Below, in pieces: positions 29,206 to 32,195 of a stretch of 32,195 nt of DNA; the first letter of the stretch is position 1; each line of letters opens with the position of its first letter. The position numbers were made by a program, and so were the translations under genes. This stretch comes from Mycobacterium paraffinicum (lineage in GTDB: Bacteria; Actinomycetota; Actinomycetes; Mycobacteriales; Mycobacteriaceae): contig NZ_MPNT01000050.1 in NCBI RefSeq assembly GCF_001907675.1, positions 1 to 32,195 on the forward strand, given 5' to 3'. Below the pieces are notes generated by a model. It had not been told where the DNA came from and did not search any database. It saw nothing but the letters and a program-made list of their open reading frames with translations.

Positions 29206-30293
29206 CCGACCTGATGGGGAATCTGGCGGGCACCGACCTCGGGCTGACGCCGAGGTTGAAGAAGAACGACGGTGTGCCCACCACGGACCAGCCGCAGAAG
29301 GGCAAGGACTTCACCAGCGATCAAGAGGTCCGCTGGTGCCCCGGCTGCGGTGACTACGTCATCCTCAACACCATTCGCAACTTCCTGCCCGAGCTGGGAC
29401 TGCGCCGCGAGAACATCGTGTTCGTCAGCGGCATCGGCTGCTCGAGCCGCTTCCCGTACTACCTGGAGACCTACGGCTTCCACTCGATCCACGGCCGCGC
29501 ACCGGCGATCGCCACCGGTCTGGCCCTGGCCCGTGAGGACCTGTCGGTGTGGGTGGTGACCGGCGACGGCGACGCGCTGTCGATCGGCGGCAACCACCTG
29601 ATCCACGCGCTGCGCCGCAACGTCAACATCACGATCCTGTTGTTCAACAACCGGATTTACGGGCTGACCAAGGGTCAGTACTCGCCCACCTCTGAGGTCG
29701 GCAAAGTGACCAAGTCGACCCCGATGGGGTCGCTGGACCACCCGTTCAACCCCGTCTCGCTGGCGCTGGGTGCCGAGGCGACGTTCGTCGGCCGCGCACT
29801 GGACTCCGATCGCAACGGACTCACCGAGGTGTTGCGCGCCGCGGCCGAACACCGCGGTGCCTCCGTGGTCGAAATCCTGCAGGACTGCCCGATTTTCAAC
29901 GACGGATCCTTCGACGTACTGCGCAAGGAAGGCGCCGAGGAGCGGGTGATCAACGTCCGCCACGGTGAGCCGATCACCTTCGGCGCCGACGGCGAATACT
30001 GCGTCGTGAAGTCCGGTTTCGGTCTGGAGTTCGCCAAGACCGCCGACGTGTCCGTCGACGAGATCATGGTGCACGACGCGCACACCGACGACTCGGCCTA
30101 CGCGTTCGCGCTGTCGCGGCTGTCCGATCAGAACCTCGATCACACGGTGCTCGGCATCTTCCGGGACGTCAGCCGGCCCACCTACGACGACGCCGCCCGC
30201 TCCCAGGTGCAGGCCGCGCGGGCCTCGAAGCCGTTCGACGACGCCGCTCTGCAATCATTGCTGCGTGGCCGCGACACCTGGACCGTCGACTGA
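29202..30293 (+). CDS. korB: 2-oxoglutarate ferredoxin oxidoreductase, beta subunit KorB
   Basis: 363 residues from ATG 29202 (overlap ATGA with korA). It holds the thiamine diphosphate site: GDGD at 121-124 through LLFNN near 146-150 is the TPP motif. Cys46 and Cys49 in RWCPGCGDY, together with Cys80 in GIGCSSRF, are the cysteines expected for the iron-sulfur cluster of this family. It lacks an added ferredoxin domain, so an external ferredoxin must take the electrons. M. tuberculosis KorB is 373 residues. The mobA gene begins one base after the stop. Confidence 0.95.
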   Translation: MTDLMGNLAGTDLGLTPRLKKNDGVPTTDQPQKGKDFTSDQEVRWCPGCGDYVILNTIRNFLPELGLRRENIVFVSGIGCSSRFPYYLETYGFHSIHGRAPAIATGLALAREDLSVWVVTGDGDALSIGGNHLIHALRRNVNITILLFNNRIYGLTKGQYSPTSEVGKVTKSTPMGSLDHPFNPVSLALGAEATFVGRALDSDRNGLTEVLRAAAEHRGASVVEILQDCPIFNDGSFDVLRKEGAEERVINVRHGEPITFGADGEYCVVKSGFGLEFAKTADVSVDEIMVHDAHTDDSAYAFALSRLSDQNLDHTVLGIFRDVSRPTYDDAARSQVQAARASKPFDDAALQSLLRGRDTWTVD

Positions 30294-30294
30294 C

Positions 30295-30900
30295 GTGAGC
30301 GAAATGATTTCTCTGGCCGGGGTTGTCCTGGCCGGCGGCGCCTCGCAACGCATGGGCCGCGACAAGGCCAACCTCCCGGTACCCCCATCCGCTGGATCCG
30401 GCGCGACGACAATGGTCGAGCATGTCGTCGGCGTCCTCCAACAGCGTTGCGATCCGGTGCTCGTCATGGCCGCCCAGGGTCAGCCGCTCCCCGAACTACA
30501 GGCTCGCGTGCTGCGCGACGAACTGCGCGGGCTGGGGCCGTTGCCGGCGACGGGGCGGGCTTTGCGTGCGGCGGCCGACGCCGGCGCCCGGCTCGCCTTC
30601 GTCTGCGCCGTCGACATGCCTTTCCTGGCAGTCGAACTCATCGACGATCTCGCCCGCCGGGCGCTGGAGACCGGGGCGGAGGTGGTGCTGCCGTGGGACG
30701 GCCAGGACCACTACCTTGCCGCGGTGTACCGGACCGACCTGGCCGACCGCGCGGACGCGTTGGTGGCCGCCGGCGAGCGCAAGATGCGCGCCCTGGTGGA
30801 CGCATCGGATGCCCAGCGCATCGTGACGTCGGATTCGCGGTCGCTGACCAACGTCAACACCGACGCCGAGCTACGCGCCCTCGCGCAGTCCCGCAGCTGA
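30295..30900 (+). CDS. mobA: Molybdenum cofactor guanylyltransferase MobA-like
   Basis: 201 residues from GTG 30295, one base after korB. ATG 30304 (MISLAGVV) is possible. The nucleotidyltransferase fold is shown by [14 protein letters not shown] (residues 12-25, the GTP-binding loop and lysine), then [19 protein letters not shown] (metal-binding Asp) and the late [10 protein letters not shown]. It attaches GMP to molybdopterin to form the bis-MGD cofactor of enzymes such as nitrate reductase. The M. tuberculosis counterpart is Rv2453c, also directly after korB. Placement at the end of the korAB operon is conserved, although no molybdenum enzyme is encoded in this window. Confidence 0.92.
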   Translation: MSEMISLAGVVLAGGASQRMGRDKANLPVPPSAGSGATTMVEHVVGVLQQRCDPVLVMAAQGQPLPELQARVLRDELRGLGPLPATGRALRAAADAGARLAFVCAVDMPFLAVELIDDLARRALETGAEVVLPWDGQDHYLAAVYRTDLADRADALVAAGERKMRALVDASDAQRIVTSDSRSLTNVNTDAELRALAQSRS

Positions 30901-31648
30901 CGCCCTCCGCGCCCGATCCGGCAGCGTTTCCATCGCGGGAGAATCCGTGAGTGAATTCGCAAAAGAGCAAGTTCTGCTTTTCGCATAAACAATAGTTGGC
31001 CGATGGTGCGAGCCATTTCCGGCGGCGTCCCGTGATCTGTTGGGGGACCGTAGGTTTCGTTATCTCGCGATCGACACCTCAACGGCATCGGTGCGCCGGC
31101 GCATTCACACGCCCTACATGTCATAGAACCGTCGGCAAATCGGTCGCGCCGAAACCGTGCGACGCATCGGGGGTCGTCCGGTCATGGCAATCGCATGGCC
31201 ATGGTGCATGTCGAGTCGCCTGGGATGCGTCGTGAAATGTTGTGCAGGAACAGATTTAGATGGTCACCGGGTCACGCGGTGAGTGGCGCGCCGGATGCGC
31301 TCCGCCCTATTGGAACGACGCAAGTTAGCCAGCAGCACAACGCAATTCATCCGTCGATTGGGCGTGGCGTGTGGCGTAAGCGCGTAACTTGTTGTACTGT
31401 GCGCCGCTTCGCAAATCGGGTTGCCAGTTCGCCAGGGCCGCAACGCCTAAACGCGCCGGCGCAAATACGTGGGCCAGTTCACAAAATGGGGGTGATTCGG
31501 CTCACGATTTGAAAGCAATTTCGATTGTGGGGTACTTCCCGAAATCGTTTGGCTGACCTGCCAAAATGACGGCGGGATTGCGCTGTGATCACCCCGTTAC
31601 CGAAACGAGATGTCCGTTTTCTGAAGATGACGAATGCGGCTGGGTCTC
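30901..31648. other. Long intergenic region of lower GC without a recognisable gene
   Basis: About 750 bases after mobA before the putative promoter and riboswitch. GC is clearly below the surroundings (28 of 60 bases in 31501-31560). Short open frames on both strands have no mycobacterial codon bias or recognisable product. A weak hairpin, AAAAGAGCA/TGCTTTT at 30961-30981, may end the korAB-mobA transcript. In M. tuberculosis two small genes (Rv2452c, Rv2451) lie here; I cannot see their counterparts, so this may be decayed sequence or a large upstream regulatory region. Confidence 0.5.
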
Positions 31649-31655
31649 GTACGGT
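31626..31655 (+). promoter_or_regulatory. Candidate promoter ahead of the riboswitch-like leader
   Basis: GATGAC (31626-31631) and TACGGT (31650-31655, fitting TAnnnT) are 18 bases apart. Transcription would start near 31662, exactly at the base of the predicted closing helix of the leader. The position relative to the leader is the main support. Confidence 0.35.
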
Positions 31656-31659
31656 CCCT

Positions 31660-31872
31660 GTTAGCCCGCAACGGGTTACGGAAGAGTAACTGAAAACAGA
31701 ATCACGGACCCGCGTGTGAGCGGGGCCGCGGACGGTGAAGTCGCGTCCGTGGCCGGCGGTAGCACTCCGCCGGGCGACTCGAGCCCACCGCTGTCGTGCC
31801 AGGACAAGCCGGCACGTTCCGAAGCAGGTTTCCGCACCAACCAAAAACCGTCAGCCCACCCCGTGGGCTTGC
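31660..31872 (+). promoter_or_regulatory. Candidate cyclic di-AMP riboswitch (ydaO/yuaA class)
   Basis: The leader has features of the ydaO/yuaA consensus in order. AGCCCGC (31663-31669) pairs with GTGGGCT (31863-31869) as a 7-bp closing helix. Next comes a small hairpin, CTGAAAACAG, like CTGAAATCAG of the Bacillus ydaO RNA. GAGCGGGGCC and GACGGTGAAGTC follow, resembling GAGCGGGG-(G)ACC and GGGGTGAATC. GGGCGACTCGAGCCC comes after that, and last ACCGTCAGCCCACCCCGT (31847-31864), which matches the strongest signature, TCCGTCAGCTAACCTCGT, at most positions. In actinobacteria this riboswitch controls rpf-type cell-wall hydrolase genes, including rpfA in M. tuberculosis. It ends 32 bases before the TTG start of a secreted protein with an RpfE-like signal peptide. 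The fold was not computed. Confidence 0.6.
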
Positions 31873-31904
31873 TTTGGCGCGCGCGCACCGCGAAAGGAAA
31901 GATA

Positions 31905-32195
31905 TTGAAGAACGTCCGTAAGACGCTCGTTCTTGCCGCGGTCACGGGCACCCTCGTGACCATCCCTTCGGCCACCGCGACCGCGGAGCCGACGGGCTTC
32001 GACCCCAACATGGCGCCCGCCGGGGCCCCGGACGCACCCCCGCCGCCCCCGGCCGTGTACACGCACCAGGTGCAACTGCTGGGCAGCATGGCGACCATGT
32101 CGCAGCTGCTCTATCTACGGGTTCCGGCGCTCAACGCGCTGTTCCCCGACTACCGTGGGTCCGTGCTGGACGCGGTGACGAGCGCATTTCACGAT
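31905..32195 (+). CDS. Secreted protein with RpfE-like N-terminus, truncated by window end
   Basis: 97 codons are visible from TTG 31905, with AAAGGAAAG just upstream; the frame runs off the right edge. The first 27 residues are a Sec signal peptide (KNVRKTLVLAAVTGTL, cleavage after ATATA). It and the following EPTGFDPNMAP closely resemble the start of mycobacterial RpfE, and the position after mobA is that of rpfE (Rv2450c) in M. tuberculosis. After a Pro-rich linker, however, the sequence becomes VYTHQVQLLGSMATMSQLL and then LRVPALNALFPDYRGSVLDA, which is not the Rpf catalytic domain (no CESGGNW motif) in this or the other two plus-strand frames. It could be an Rpf with an insertion, a chimera that kept the leader, or another secreted protein. 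A candidate cyclic di-AMP riboswitch lies in its leader. Confidence 0.72.
   Translation, partial: MKNVRKTLVLAAVTGTLVTIPSATATAEPTGFDPNMAPAGAPDAPPPPPAVYTHQVQLLGSMATMSQLLYLRVPALNALFPDYRGSVLDAVTSAFHD

Noticed and set aside
31195..31512. 105-codon open frame in the long gap
   Set aside because: Weak codon bias for this genome, rich in rare residues and without a recognisable domain.

Overview
ORGANISM. The window is GC-rich chromosomal DNA from a mycobacterium, most likely a slow grower (M. avium complex or a relative). The species call is inference. The support is gene order: read left to right, the window follows the M. tuberculosis H37Rv segment Rv2478c back to Rv2450c almost gene for gene (ssbB, ettA, gdh, thioesterase, Rv2474c, aglA, glbO, Rv2469c, ctaJ, Rv2468c, pepN, Rv2466c, rpiB, nei1, lipP, tig, clpP1, clpP2, mmuM, clpX, MFS, korA, korB, mobA, then the rpfE position). 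Orthology is judged from remembered protein sequences and was not searched. LAYOUT. 1-188 is the 5' end of a DUF222/13E12-repeat HNH protein, cut by the window edge. 396-8690 holds ssbB, ettA, the very large NAD-glutamate dehydrogenase gene, and two short genes coupled behind it. 8754-11996 is a minus-strand block: an FAD oxidoreductase that I do not recall at this place in H37Rv, aglA, and truncated haemoglobin glbO. 12130-13523 holds an HNH protein, the small cytochrome oxidase subunit ctaJ and a DUF5130 gene. pepN (minus) diverges from a mycothiol-dependent DsbA-like reductase with a good SigH-type promoter. That gene is followed by four 54-bp tandem repeats, rpiB and nei1. A small secreted protein with a collagen-like Gly-Pro-Pro tail and lipP converge on a bidirectional terminator. 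tRNA-Gly(UCC) and tRNA-Pro(UGG) precede the proteostasis cluster tig-clpP1-clpP2 and clpX, with mmuM in between. An MFS transporter, korA-korB and mobA follow. HOW THE GENES WORK TOGETHER. Trigger factor, ClpP1P2 and ClpX form a folding and degradation module. Gdh and KorAB both act on 2-oxoglutarate. CtaJ and GlbO touch aerobic respiration and oxygen handling. The SigH-type promoter points to thiol-stress control of the DsbA-like protein. MOST INTERESTING REGION. 30901-32195 has about 1 kb without a gene, of visibly lower GC. Its last ~210 bases look like a ydaO/yuaA (cyclic di-AMP) riboswitch: a 7-bp closing helix and the signature ACCGTCAGCCCACCCCGT. It leads into a TTG-started secreted protein at the rpfE position. 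The signal peptide resembles RpfE, but the visible remainder shows no Rpf domain. The window ends inside this gene.
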